64,000 bases of DNA from Prosopis cineraria (taxonomy: Eukaryota; Streptophyta; Magnoliopsida; Fabales; Fabaceae): the NCBI RefSeq assembly GCF_029017545.1, contig NW_026555340.1, forward strand, positions 15,817,113-15,881,112, in the 5' to 3' direction. A program made the position numbers and the translations under genes. The notes beneath the pieces are model-generated. The model worked only from the letters and a program-made list of their open reading frames with translations. It ran no database searches and was not told the origin of the DNA. Below, piece by piece: positions 1-10,294 of this stretch (within the stretch, counting starts at the first letter, position 1; every line of letters starts with the position of its first letter).

Positions 1-190
1 TGAGGTCACGGTATCGATTGCCAACAAGCTGCCGGAGCTCCTCCTTCTTGTCTTCGATCTGCTTCCTTGTACTCGCCTCCACATTTCGGATCTCGGAAAT
101 GGGCTTCGTCCGAAAAAGTGACTCCGCATCACGGTGACCGACAGTGGTAAAGCGATGGTCACCGGAGTGAGTCGCCGTCGCCGTAGCCAT
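1..190 (-). CDS. COG1: COG1, conserved oligomeric Golgi complex subunit 1 (5' end only)
   Basis: Reading leftward from an ATG at 188-190, 63 codons stay open to the window edge. The protein contains RDAESLFRTKPISEIRN and then KKEELRQLVGNRYRDL, the conserved N-terminal stretch of plant COG1. COG1 belongs to lobe A of the COG tethering complex, which captures retrograde vesicles at the Golgi. The stretch beginning ASTRKQIEDK is strongly helical, as expected for the N-terminal coiled coil. The start fits plant context (CCACATGGCT), and a short Ala/Thr-rich leader precedes the conserved block, as in other plant orthologs. The rest of the gene lies outside the window. The base composition is clearly richer in GC than the surrounding repeats. 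This is the only confidently identified host gene here. Confidence 0.92.
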   Translation of the reverse strand, partial: MATATATHSGDHRFTTVGHRDAESLFRTKPISEIRNVEASTRKQIEDKKEELRQLVGNRYRDL

Positions 191-411
191 GTGGAATGCT
201 CGAGCTCTAGTATCTAATTCATTCTCAAAGATATCATAAAAATTCTGGAGATCGGCTTGCTTCCTACCGTGATTAGATTCAAGAGAAAATGACAATTACA
301 TATGCTGTAAATGAAAACCTCAAGAAATGTTATGGAAGAATCAGATTCTTTATTTGTAATTAAAAATAAATATTATTAAATTAAAATAATTAATGAAATA
401 TGACTTATAAA
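191..411 (-). promoter_or_regulatory. COG1 5' leader and proximal promoter region
   Basis: This stretch lies between the COG1 ATG and the Helitron insertion at 412. It should contain the 5' leader and core promoter, read on the minus strand. I cannot pinpoint a TATA box or transcription start. Its distal part (301-411) is also part of a repeat found again at 10295-10406, so the native promoter may be only about 110 bases long or may draw on repeat sequence. The assignment rests on position only. Confidence 0.45.
301..411 (+). repeat. Left half of repeat R, the Helitron target
   Basis: About 90% identical by eye to 10295-10406 (for example ACCTCAAG, TGTTATGGAAGAATCA, AATGAAATNTGACTTATAAA). 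The match stops at A411, where the Helitron begins, and resumes at T2962. The family identity of R is unknown. Confidence 0.85.
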
Positions 412-460
412 TCTATCTATTACCTTTGTTAAGGCGGGATGGCCATGTCTACAGTAAATA

Positions 461-630
461 AACAGTGCTCTGTCTTTTTTTCCCCCCAACCCCGATCAGA
501 GCTCCATATACTGTGTGCAGTAATTGCACGTCCCACGTATGCCTACATAATGAACAGTGCTCCATCTGTTCTCTTTTGGTTCCCCCCAAATCAGAGCTCA
601 ATTTACTGTGTTCATTAATTGCACGTCTCA
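461..630 (+). repeat. Two-copy 92-bp tandem duplication
   Basis: AACAGTGCTC starts at 461 and again at 553. Both copies share a CCCCCCAA tract, CAGAGCTC, ACTGTGT and TAATTGCACGTC. It lies within the 5' part of Helitron 1. The short ORF that can be read through it is explained by this repeat. Confidence 0.75.
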
Positions 631-786
631 GCCGTCCATCTATTGTACTGTTATAATTACAATAATATTACACTATTATAATTATATTATAGTATCATGA
701 TATTGGAGATAGAAATTTGAGTGTTGCGGTATTAATATTATTATAATATTTAATGGTCTTTATTGATTTTTTTTCTTTTTTTTTTT

Positions 787-1475
787 AAGTTTGCACAAAA
801 GACAGGACGGTACTAGACTTCACCTTAACCCGAAATCCGGTCTCTTTCATGAAAAGGACTAGGTTAGGCAACCCGTAGTCTAGTCTTGTCCAGTGATAAC
901 CCGAAGATTAACAGGATCGAACTTGGTCCATAGGACTGACAAACTGGTCTTGTCAATCCAGTACTCACTTAGCTTTTTTTCCCTCTTTTTATTCTATAAG
1001 AGACAATTATCCATTCCAACATAATAAATTTAATTAAGATAGTAAAAACACTTATAATAATAATAAATCCATAATAATTTCCAACAATAAGAAAAAAAAT
1101 ATTTCTGTTATAGTCCAAATGATTTAAATTTATAACTTTAACAAAAACAATACTCAACAAAATTCAACAACACTATATTACAATAATAATTTAGAAACAA
1201 ACTTAATAAATCTTCATACAATCATCTCGTTAGCATCAATTACACTTCAAACATTTGTCAAAAATAAATTAATTATAATTATAATAAAAAATTAATAGGA
1301 CTGGACTGGACCAAGTGGTCTGGATGCCTGGTCTCTTGTCCAGTCTAACCCGAAGAAATAGTCTGGTCTTTTTAGTCTTTTTGGTCTTAAAGGACCAATG
1401 ACCATGCAAACCGAACAAGACTGAGACTATCTCAAGTTGGACTGGACCAGACAGGACTGAAAAACTTTTGCACAG
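787..1475. repeat. Motif-rich block, possible degenerate MITE
   Basis: Both ends of this AT-rich block are crowded with variants of CTGGTC / GACTGGAC, and TTGTCCAGT followed by TAACCCGAAG occurs near 889 and near 1340 in the same orientation. TTTGCACA occurs at both edges and could be an 8-bp target duplication. Dense subterminal motifs of this kind are typical of non-autonomous hAT elements, but I cannot align convincing terminal inverted repeats. No coding potential is seen. Confidence 0.4.
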
Positions 1476-1729
1476 CCCTTCTTTTTCCCCCTCATCTCAA
1501 CTAATATTCTGTATTTTATTTTAAATGTAACTACTGTAACACAGCAAATGATGGAGAAAAAAGAAGGCCGATCTTGCGTTGATGATAAACATTAAATGGG
1601 GAGGTCGGTGTATCAATTAGTAAGATTTCAACAACTTTTGAGCTCTTGAGGAATTTCGCATTTCCGTTTCCAACCACCAGGTGATTTCAACGATTTTTAA
1701 ACATATTGTTTGGGCATTGTGGTTTTCGT

Positions 1730-2690
1730 ATGCGAGTAACATCGAAAGTTTCACCAGTTGAAATTTTTGTCATCATATTGGTGCGTTTTTGTCCCAACAT
1801 CTTCATTTGTCCTTCTTTAGTTATTCTTGTGGTTGAACCTTGGGAGAATCGTGTGTTCATGCCAGTGGGTTTGATGGCAGAGGATGACTGTCCACGGTAT
1901 TTTCCCATTGTTTTTTTATTATACCTTCTTTATGGACATTGTTTAACTCATCTTTTGCTTTTGCTTCCCTATTCTGTTTGGCTATAAAAATAAATTAACA
2001 AGGGTCGTCTTATTTGCAGATCAAAGAATCGAGTGGGGGATTGTTGTCATCCTGCTGGTGAGACTATCATCAGTTGACTATCATGTATGCTCTGTTTAAC
2101 GGAAGATTTATATTGTGGTGTTGTTTTCGTTTCTTGTAGGTAATGGTTATGAAAATTGCCTATCTGGGCAAGGAAAGAGGTAGGATTATCCCTTAATGTC
2201 TTCAACTGATCGGTAGCCTCTTAGGAAGCGTGTTGATTTGATGTCTCCTATGTGTTCTAATTAGTTTAACCTGTCGAATTATTTATCTGGGGGTGTGTGC
2301 CTGATCTGTTGGATTGCTTTGGCTTGACTTGCTACTGAGTTTTTATTATTTCATGATTTCATGTTGTTTTTTTTTAGATTGTTGAGTATTAAAAACTGGT
2401 ATGAGGGACACGAGGGATATGTTGTGAGTGATGGAGTAACGCTGGGTGATGCTCTAGTGGTGACTGATAAGGGTTTGCCACATCGATCTCTATTCAAGGA
2501 AATCACTAACGTTGATTATCCTCGTAAACGGTTTGTGTAGTTATATCCTTCATTTGGTTGTGTTCTCTGTTTCCCTGTGATTTGTTCATTACATGTGGTG
2601 ATGATTCACAGGCATCGACACAGAGGAAGAAGTATTGTGAGACGATCGTATGAGGATGGGTTTGTTGATCGAAGTCTACCACGCTGGTGA
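1730..2690 (+). CDS. Five-exon gene of unknown function carried by Helitron 1
   Basis: Exons at 1730-1896, 2020-2057, 2140-2179, 2378-2530 and 2612-2690 are each bounded by GT and AG, with introns of 123, 82, 198 and 81 bases. The reading frame stays open across all four junctions and ends at TGA 2688-2690, giving 158 residues. Exon 1 encodes a hydrophobic stretch (from VEIFVIILV) and AEDDCPR. Exons 2-3 add a Cys-containing segment (GDCCHPAGNGYENC). Exon 4 includes WYEGHEGYVVSDGVTLGDA and exon 5 an Arg-rich tail (HRHRGRSIVRR) ending SLPRW. I do not recognise the family. Exon 1 is the least certain: its ORF is open back to 1685, so upstream exons are possible, and a 73-codon ORF (1687-1908) also reads on the opposite strand. 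The position wholly inside a Helitron suggests a captured gene or chimera rather than a resident gene. Confidence 0.5.
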
Positions 2691-2931
2691 GTTGCGACGC
2701 AGATTTTCTTTTTCTTCCGTTGGTTTAATTAACGATTAATTGTCTATTTAAAAGTGATATTTACTGCCTAAGGCTAATTTCCTATCACCATATTCTGCTT
2801 ATGGTTTATATTTATAAGAACTACTATAAAAAAAATTAAAAAGAAGGTACTCGAATGTGTTTACAATAAAGGACAGATTTTATTTAAACTCTCTTTATTT
2901 AACGCCTGAACGATATATTCATTACCCAAAG

Positions 2932-2950
2932 CCCCGTGCATCGCACGGGG
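2932..2950 (+). other. Helitron 1 3' terminal hairpin
   Basis: CCCCGTGC and GCACGGGG pair perfectly around the loop ATC, 7 bases upstream of the terminal CTAA at 2958-2961. This hairpin is thought to act as the rolling-circle stop signal. Confidence 0.85.
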
Positions 2951-2961
2951 GTAAAATCTAA

Positions 2962-3024
2962 TTTAAATAAAATTAGTTATGAATTTAAATAATATTAATG
3001 ATAAACAACTGAAAAGTCAATAGT
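2962..3024 (+). repeat. Right half of repeat R
   Basis: Nearly identical to 10407-10469 (TTTAAATAA, GTTATGAATTTAAATAATATT, GAAAAGTCAATAGT). It continues the block broken at 411 by Helitron 1. The match ends abruptly after TAGT at 3024. Confidence 0.85.
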
Positions 3025-3291
3025 GTGTATGACATTGAGAATGAAGTACGGACAAAAACTAGAACAAGCAATGAAAAGTGACAATTTAAAGGACTACAAT
3101 GCATAATTTTGAATCAAACCTATTAAGCTACTCATTCTAAATTTTTGTCAGCATAAAGATGTCAGTACTTGGTGGTAGAGCTTCAATAATTGAACTGTTT
3201 GCTTGCTTTGATTCCTTTGTTTGATATTCATGAATTTTTATTTCATTGTTTTGTTTTTAGTTTAGATATTTTTTTAGGTTTATCTTGTGTA

Positions 3292-3539
3292 TTCCCTTCG
3301 GTCTACTTTATTAGTCACCTTTTAAAAGAATGAAATAGTCCACTTTATAAGTCATTGATTGACAAATATCTAAATTATCTTTAAAAAGTAAGAGAGAAAA
3401 ATAAAAAAATGATATTATATAGTTTATTTATTTTGTTGAGGGTTATGTTTATAATTTTACTATATTTTATTCTTATACTTTTGTTGTATTAGTATTGAAG
3501 AAGTTGGTAAAAATAATTTATAAATAAAATCAGAGGAAG
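3292..3539. mobile_element. Stowaway-type MITE (Tc1/mariner group)
   Basis: A 248-bp AT-rich element. Its ends read TTCCCTTCGGTC on the left and, as reverse complement, CTTCCTCTGATT on the right, close to the Stowaway consensus CTCCCTCCGTCCC. TA lies on both sides (3290-3291 and 3540-3541), the expected target duplication. It has no coding capacity. Confidence 0.75.
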
Positions 3540-4634
3540 TACCTTTAGTTCTATGATTTATCTTTTAATTTTACTCATTTTTTTCCTCTGTGTTTTAATG
3601 TTGTGATTCCGTATCTTCTTGTTTTTGTTAATGGTACTGCTTATGTTTCACACTTCTTTTACTTGCATCCTTTTGCATTTCAGACCATGCAATAACAGCA
3701 GAAGCTTTTAGGTAATATCTGAAAACTTTTGCTTTTTGATTGAAAATCATCTTTCAGCGCACTATATACCAGCCTACTAGGGGACAAATCTTTTAATTGC
3801 CAATTTTTTAGTTTTTTTGGTCTGTATGTTTTTAGTGTAGTCAATTCTTTTCATTCATTATATCTTTCCTACCATTTATGCATTAAGTTTCTCTGCAAAT
3901 AAGAGTGTGTCCTTTATGCAGTCATGGCAATGCTACCATAAGTAGAGCTTTTTTGAGATTTTTGCCTTTTTATATCAGAGGGTTTGCAAGAGTTTGGTTG
4001 CTTCCGGTTGCTCATATCAAACCAACATCATGACATTTTTTTCCCCATGTCAAATTACATACGATGGCACCATTTTTCTCGTGTACTACTTTTTTGAGTT
4101 GGCTATTAGTTGTTACTCGTGTTATTTGACTCTAGAGATGGCTAATGTTCTTGATAATAATGTTGTAGATGCTTACTTTATAGCTTCAATAATTTATAAC
4201 ATTATCAACTGTAATAATAAAATCATGTGAATTATGCATAATCAGTGCTTTAAGAACACTATTTTGCTTGTACGTTCATACATATTAAATTATGTGTTAG
4301 GATTCAAAAATCCAAGTAATCTTTCATTCGGTATATGACTAATCTATATTTTATTATGTCATTTATTTGATTAATTACTATACAAATGATATGATTTGGA
4401 AGATATGTTTTATTCATTGCATACAAGATTGCTTGATTTAAAAGGGTGCAATATGATGAATTTTTGATAATATCATCATGTTTTCCATGTCTTATAGTTT
4501 AGTATTGTTAATTTGTATGGTAAGTATTAATTACCATGCCTTATAAGTTGATCTGTTTTTATATACTAAACATTATGTAAATAGTCATTTTATTGATAGC
4601 TATCTTTAACCAAGTTGTCCTATTAATTTTTGTT

Positions 4635-4835
4635 GGGGAAAAATATATTTTAGTCCTTACATTTTGCTCGTGTTTTGCTACAGGTCTCTACACTTTTTTT
4701 TTTCCAACATTCTGAGTCTCTACACCTTCATTTTCCAACGTAAAATGAAAGTGTAGAGACTCAAAATATTGAAAAAAGTGTAGGGACTTACAGCAAAATA
4801 TGAGCAAAATGCAAGGACCAAAAGTATGTTTTCCC
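4635..4835. mobile_element. Foldback MITE with 9-bp target duplication (Mutator type)
   Basis: A 201-bp element that is almost one long inverted repeat. The left arm begins GGGGAAAAATATATTTTAG and contains TTACATTTTGCTC; the right arm ends GAGCAAAATGCAAGG...TTTTCCC. The inner arms (GTCTCTACAC and GTGTAGAGAC) also pair. ATTTTTGTT flanks it on both sides (4626-4634 and 4836-4844), a perfect 9-bp duplication as made by Mutator-like transposases. Confidence 0.88.
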
Positions 4836-5109
4836 ATTTTTGTTTTTAGTTTGTTCCTTCTATGTGCATTAGGTATACTAAGTTCTTGAGACCTGAAATA
4901 TATCGTAGAGCCAATTAAGGGTTAGATCTTCCATTAAGGTGCATAGTGTGAGGATTTACATTTGAGGCATTTGCAATAATTTATTTTAAGAAATTATATT
5001 CCTTGAGCACAACATCGTTTTCCTGTCTTCACATTTTTTTGTGAGATATGTCAGTATGGTGCATGTATAGTAGGTGATTCCTCTTAAGTATTAGTTGAAA
5101 TTCTATTTA

Positions 5110-5700
5110 TAACTTTAGATTTTTTTTTTAGTAGCACACTAAGATTGTAGATTTGATATATAATTCTTATGCCATCCTTATGTATTGAGCATAACACCAT
5201 CAGGTAAGAGTTGTGAAAATTATTTCATGAATTGCCAACAAGGTTGATAATGATAGCTTTAGATATCATTCATTCACAAATTCCTTAATTTAAGATTGAT
5301 AATTTCTTGAGCACCACCCCTATTGTATAAGTTTTGTAGGTTATTTTTGGATATAGCAGTATTATTTATATCCATTAGGTGGTGATTTCTTGCAGTGCTC
5401 AACTAGAGTTTTGATTGTCAGCCCATATTTTTTTAGCAACATACCAAGATATTTGATATGGATGGCAGCTAGGTACAGCAAAGTTGATGCGTGATAGATT
5501 ATTTAATTGTGTTTCTTTCTTATAATATATTCACTACCCTTATGTATCCAACAAATCACCGTGATGTGAGAGTTATGGAAATCATGTCATGAATTGCTAG
5601 CAAGGTAAATAATGAAGCTTTAGATTTCATTCATTCACAATCCCTTAATTTAAGGTGACTATTTTTTTGAACACTACACCATGTTGACATTTTTGTTGGC
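5110..5700 (+). repeat. Diverged tandem duplication, about 360-bp period
   Basis: The block with TCATGAATTGC, AGCTTTAGAT, CATTCATTCACAA and CCTTAATTTAAG occurs at about 5200-5295 and again at about 5564-5660. Weaker matching sequence extends on both sides. No coding function is seen. Confidence 0.65.
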
Positions 5701-7603
5701 CATCTTAAGATATAGTAGCATAATGCATACCTAATTTGTTGTAATATTCATTGAATGGCTTGCAATTGAGTAGTATTTCATAGCATGTTTCTCAAAAAAA
5801 TCTTATGGTGCATGTCTATTAGGTTGTACTATGATGTAAGGTGCAATCCCATTTTGCTTAGAACATGATCTCTCTAATAATATACGAGGAAGTATTTTGA
5901 TTTAATCAAGAAATGCAACATATAGAGTTAGAGATTGTAAGGTGCAAAGAGGTAGGAAATCAAAAGTTGAAAACATTTGGAAGAAGGGTTAGTGACTTAG
6001 TATTAGTATTTGCATAAATGGAATAGAGATGCTAATATTTTGGGTTTCATGGAGGGAACTGTTGAGCATTTTGCATATGAAGTGAGAGAGGAGATGTCAG
6101 GCCGAACACACGAGACTGTGAGGGAGGAAAGTCAAAGTTGAGTGGAAAGGAACAATTGCATGTGAGGGAGAGCTGGAAATAAAAGGTAAAAGAGGAAGAT
6201 GGTTTTGTAGCACGAGAGGTTGCTATAAGGCAAACATAGCAACAAACTAGTAGAGAATTGTTGTGCTTTGAGCTACAAGTCATGAAAAAAATGCACATCT
6301 TTCTTTCATTTTTTTTATCAAGTTAAACATAATTATGAATAATTACCTTTTTTGAATTCTTCTATTTATATTTCTATTATGGTAATGAGGACAGTATAAT
6401 CTGTTTGTAATATATATAATACTTAATTTATATCTTTGATAAATTTTATCTATTTTGGGCAGATTCCCTAAATCTTCCTAGATTATTATAAGAGCATGTT
6501 TTTATTTTCATTTTGTTGCCCGAAACAAATGGTTACCCAAAATCTAACATTTGAGAAAAGTAATTGTTTCAAATCAAATATGCGTACACATGCCAAAATG
6601 TGAAATTCAATCTTAGAAGATTGGTATTTCTAGATGAAAAAAGAGCTAAAATTTCACTAGGCTATTGTTGTGGAATGATTTTATTAAGTGCATTATTTTT
6701 TTAAATTTTTATTTAAATGTATCTAGTGGATGGAACTTCAAATTATTAATAGACATAAATTTTTTTTAGTTACCTTTTGTACTATTTTATCTATTCAATT
6801 AATTAAAATGAATATGTCTTTTCTTTTACTTTTTAAGTGGAGGGACGGGCTCAAAATTTACTTCGCTAAAAAAGATGTAGTTACAATTTTTATTTCAAAA
6901 TTTGATTAAATTTTCAAGCAAGGGAATAAGCAAGCATTGTTAATTTTTTTTATTTTCACATGCACAAATATTTTGAGTCCTATTTATTATGTGACTCCTT
7001 TACTTTGTGAAAATATCAAATGTGTTTTTTTATTGGTATATGTATTATGAAAAGTGCCTATATTTTAATTATTTTGTAGCTAAAAGCTTTAGCTACCAAG
7101 TAGCAAATTATCAAGTACTAAATCACAAATATGTTGATTAGATTTAATGGAGTATTTTTTTCCTTTAAATATTGGTAATAAAAGTAAATTCAAAAGTTTT
7201 TTTCCTGATATATATCTCACTAATCAATATTGAAAGGTGGATTGAAAGAAATTAAAAAGTGAAAAGAGAGGGGTGAGAGGATTTTTGACAAAAATGAGTA
7301 GAATGGCAATGTTTTGAAATGAATTCAGCCAGGCATTGTAATCAGATAACAAATAAATTTATGCATGTTATTTATTATCCATGAAGAGTAGAGGGCAACA
7401 TCATGTGCTTTGATTTATCTTGAGTAATTTTTAGTCATCATCATTTAGTTGTGATTAGCATCTATATTCAAGATGCATATTTATCTATTTTCAACATCCT
7501 CATCATTATGTATTATATATTTTCTTGAGTGTCTTTTTTGGAAGTAAGACTATGTAGTTAGTAATTATTCATGCATGTATAACAATGTTTGTATTAAATG
7601 CTT

Positions 7604-10294
7604 CCTGTGCAACGCATGGGGGAGTTAGTGTAACATCTTAAGTTTCCTCATTAGTAACTATCAATGTTTTCAAGGGTAATTTGGTCAATTTAGATAAATT
7701 ATTATTTAGCAAGGTTTATGGAGACTAATATGGTTTTTGAATTCTTGGACCACCTTAGAAGAGGGCTAGGTTGAGGTTTAAGTGGGCCATGGCACGAAAG
7801 AGAGTTTAAAATTTCGTGAGGCTTTTTGTGCCATGTGTCACAGCGGGCGTGACAACACGCCGCAGTGCATGCACAAAATTAGCAGATATCATATCGCGGA
7901 AACAGACTGAAAACAGAAGAGAGAAGAAGGAAAAATTAGAGAGCAATGGAGGAGAGCTTGTAGTCTACTAAGGCATGATCTCTAAGCTACTTTGAGGGCA
8001 TTTGAAGCATGAATCACCATTAAGTAAGTTGTACATTCCCTCTTCTCCCTCTTTTATGGGAAAATCTGAACATTTGGGGTAATTGGGGCTTTGATTTCGA
8101 TTTTCTTGGGTTTAGACTGAACCCATTGGTTTATTTAAGATCTTGGAAGTTAAATCAAGCTTCTAACCTTAAGTTTATGAGTTTTGTGGTGATTGAGAAT
8201 TTTTGATAAGGGTTTGGACGAACCCTAAGTATAATTTGAGGATTTTGAGATAATTTGGGACATTAATTAGCGAAGTTGATGTGTTGGAATGTTTAATAGG
8301 ATGGTTAGAGTGTGTGGGAATAGTTGGTATTATTAGAAAAGGAATTTAAGTATTTTAAGTACTTAGAACCTAGTGAATTCGGAGTTATTCGAAGTGATAA
8401 TTGATGATTGTCACTTATTGGTGTAGATTGAGCGTTGCTCGAGCCTTACCATGCATATAGAACATGTGGAGCTAACGTTGAATCACGGTAACCCTTTTTG
8501 TGTTGGTAACCATATAGTTTATTGTGATTATTAACTATTATAATTGTGTAGAAGTAATTGCAAATGATAAGGTTGTGGTTTTGAAGAGTTTTGTGCATAC
8601 TTTGACATTATAAATGATTTTTAGCATGAAAAAGTGTTTGTAAATGGTTATTATTTCTAATTGAAATGTATATACTATGTATATAAGTTTGTGATGTGAA
8701 AATGTGATGAAAAGTAGTGGAAATTGTGAAAGAGCATGATCATAAGGGGTAAGAGTTCACCCGAGATATGTGGAAATATGTGTGTGTGGAGATATGTGAG
8801 TTAAAAATTCATATGGTCAGGCTGACACCATGGGACATCCGGTGCAGCATTATATGAGACTGTTACCATGGGACATTCGAGCAGTCTAGCAACTCTCTAG
8901 TACCTGTTAGAGTGCGATTATGAGTCAATGATGCCTCTATCACAAGTGTGTAAAGAGAGAAAAACCATAGTCCGTAGACGAGTTAGATTACCTTTGGCTA
9001 GGTATTTCTACTATCGAAAGTGTGCTCGGTCAACAAGTGGTTGAATCAAGAGAGCTTATGGTTTCATGTTGGGGAGCATTGGAGGTTCGATGGTTAGATG
9101 ATCATGCTAGTATAAAACTATGTGTTTTGTTGAGAAGAGATACATATATCTCATGATTATGATATACTTGTTATTACTATGGTTTTGAAACTTTTTTATG
9201 GTTATTTATGGTAATAAATATTTGATGAGCTATATTGATTACTGAGATGTTTATCTCACCCCGTGATTATATTTTACATGTGAGAGCTCCGGTAGGGGCA
9301 AGGGGAAGGAAGGAGCATTTGAAAAGTAAAGAACGTTGTAGTATAGCTCTTCTCTTTCTCCTTTTTGGTCATGTAACGAATATTGTCACTAAATATTGCC
9401 AACTTAACATGACATTATTTGGATATCACTTGTATGAATTTATGATAAGTGAGTATATTTTGGTCCAAGAATGGTGTTATGGATTAGGTGTTTGCTTAGC
9501 CAAGTTGCTTATGTGTGATATATGTCAAGTGTTTTGAGTGTCAAAATGACCAATTGATTGATGTGTTGAATTTTATCCACCCTGATATGTTACTGTCTAA
9601 TGGGAGTTTAGTGGTCATTTTAAGCATGATTGCTTAATTGTGTGATATAAATGGATTGTTATGTGGTGTATGGTCCATTTGAGGTGGTCAAGTTGTCTTC
9701 AGGGCTAATGGCATTGTGTATTGTGAGTTAAACACCATAGTATATGTTTTGTTGTAAAAACAAACCATTTAGGGTTCAGGTGTCCATTTTTTAAATGGAT
9801 GATTGTTTGACTGTGAGACCGGTGCCATTAGCTAGAGAGCTCAAAGAGCTTCATGTGGATACTTGAACCGCTAAAATCAGATGTTGAATGGCAAAACGAC
9901 TCACTTTGAAAGTTCAGAAAAAAGTGTGACAGCAGGTGTGTGCCGCGGCACATGAATTTTGTGTCGCAATGCAAAAGGCCCTTGAGGGATTCGTCTCTCT
10001 ATGCCATCCACCACGGCGGACGGACCAAATAAGGGCAAAATGGCTTATTTTAGTCTGTTTCAAAGTGAATTGATTTCCATACTTCAGTATTTATTCTTAA
10101 TTGATTTTTAACCATGGTTTGAGCTCAAACTATATTTTAAAAAGGGTTTTCTTGGGATCCTAATGTTTTAACTAATTATTTTTCAAACCCTTGAGTTGTG
10201 GTAGCTCTAGTAAGGGGTTTTATTAAATCTTAATTATCACTATGTGTGAGTATTGTCCTGGTAATGTCAAGGCAGACATTACAGTTAGTGCTAG
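7604..10294 (+). mobile_element. 3' terminus of a second Helitron, split by a solo LTR
   Basis: Removing LTR A and one copy of its target duplication joins 7628 to 10289. The joined sequence has a hairpin (CCTGTGC / GCATGGG, 7604-7620, two G-T pairs), 10 bases, CTAG (10291-10294) and then T. This is the canonical Helitron 3' end. The following sequence (10295 on) is repeat R, and the equivalent point in the other copy of R is A300|T301, an A|T site. The 5' end of this Helitron was not found, so only the terminus is claimed. Confidence 0.7.
7629..10283 (+). mobile_element. Solo LTR A (Ty3/gypsy, main family of the window)
   Basis: Starts TGTAACATCTT and ends GACATTACA, flanked on both sides by GTTAG (7624-7628 and 10284-10288), a perfect 5-bp target duplication. 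It is 2655 bp long with no internal region beside it, so it is a solo LTR, normally produced by recombination between the two LTRs of a full element. Diverged inverted copies of the family lie at 35505-38119 and 59663-62485. A dyad motif with TGCC and GGCA halves occurs near both ends (about 7830-7870 and 9935-10015). The 100-codon ORF at 9235-9537 has no recognisable content. The gypsy assignment comes from copy C, which keeps a polypurine tract next to the same LTR start. Confidence 0.85.

Larger units (their letters stand above)
412..2961 (+). mobile_element. Non-autonomous Helitron (Helitron 1)
   Basis: The element begins TCTATCTATTACC and ends CTAA, flanked by A411 and T2962, the standard Helitron insertion between A and T without target duplication. 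A perfect 8-bp stem with a 3-base loop (2932-2950) lies 7 bases before the terminal CTAA, matching the Helitron 3' hairpin. Decisive support comes from inside the window: the relative of the flanks at 10295-10469 is continuous across the junction (10406^10407), so 412-2961 is exactly the inserted segment. There is no Rep/helicase gene, so the element must have depended on one elsewhere. It carries a five-exon open gene (1730-2690), a 92-bp tandem duplication (461-630) and a repeat-rich block (about 787-1475). Its 5' end faces the COG1 promoter. Confidence 0.88.
3025..7623. other. AT-rich non-coding DNA, possible body of a second Helitron
   Basis: Apart from the two MITEs and the tandem duplication listed separately, I see no gene here. 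The short ORFs have no recognisable protein features. The right edge carries a Helitron-like hairpin (7604-7620), so part of this stretch may be the body of Helitron 2. I could not find its 5' TC end. Confidence 0.4.

Noticed and set aside
1687..1908. 73-codon minus ORF opposite exon 1 of the Helitron gene
   Set aside because: It is hydrophilic and starts with ATG, so not impossible, but no continuation exons were found on the minus strand, while the plus strand keeps frame over four introns.
3080..3100. Possible 5' junction of Helitron 2 (GTGACAATT resembles the sequence before 300)
   Set aside because: Similarity is too short and no TC start follows it.
6047..6298. 83-codon minus ORF with several Cys
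   Set aside because: No domain, no splice context and weak composition; likely chance.
9235..9537. 100-codon plus-strand ORF in LTR A
   Set aside because: It lies inside a solo LTR, has no recognisable motif, and the equivalent region of other copies does not keep it open.
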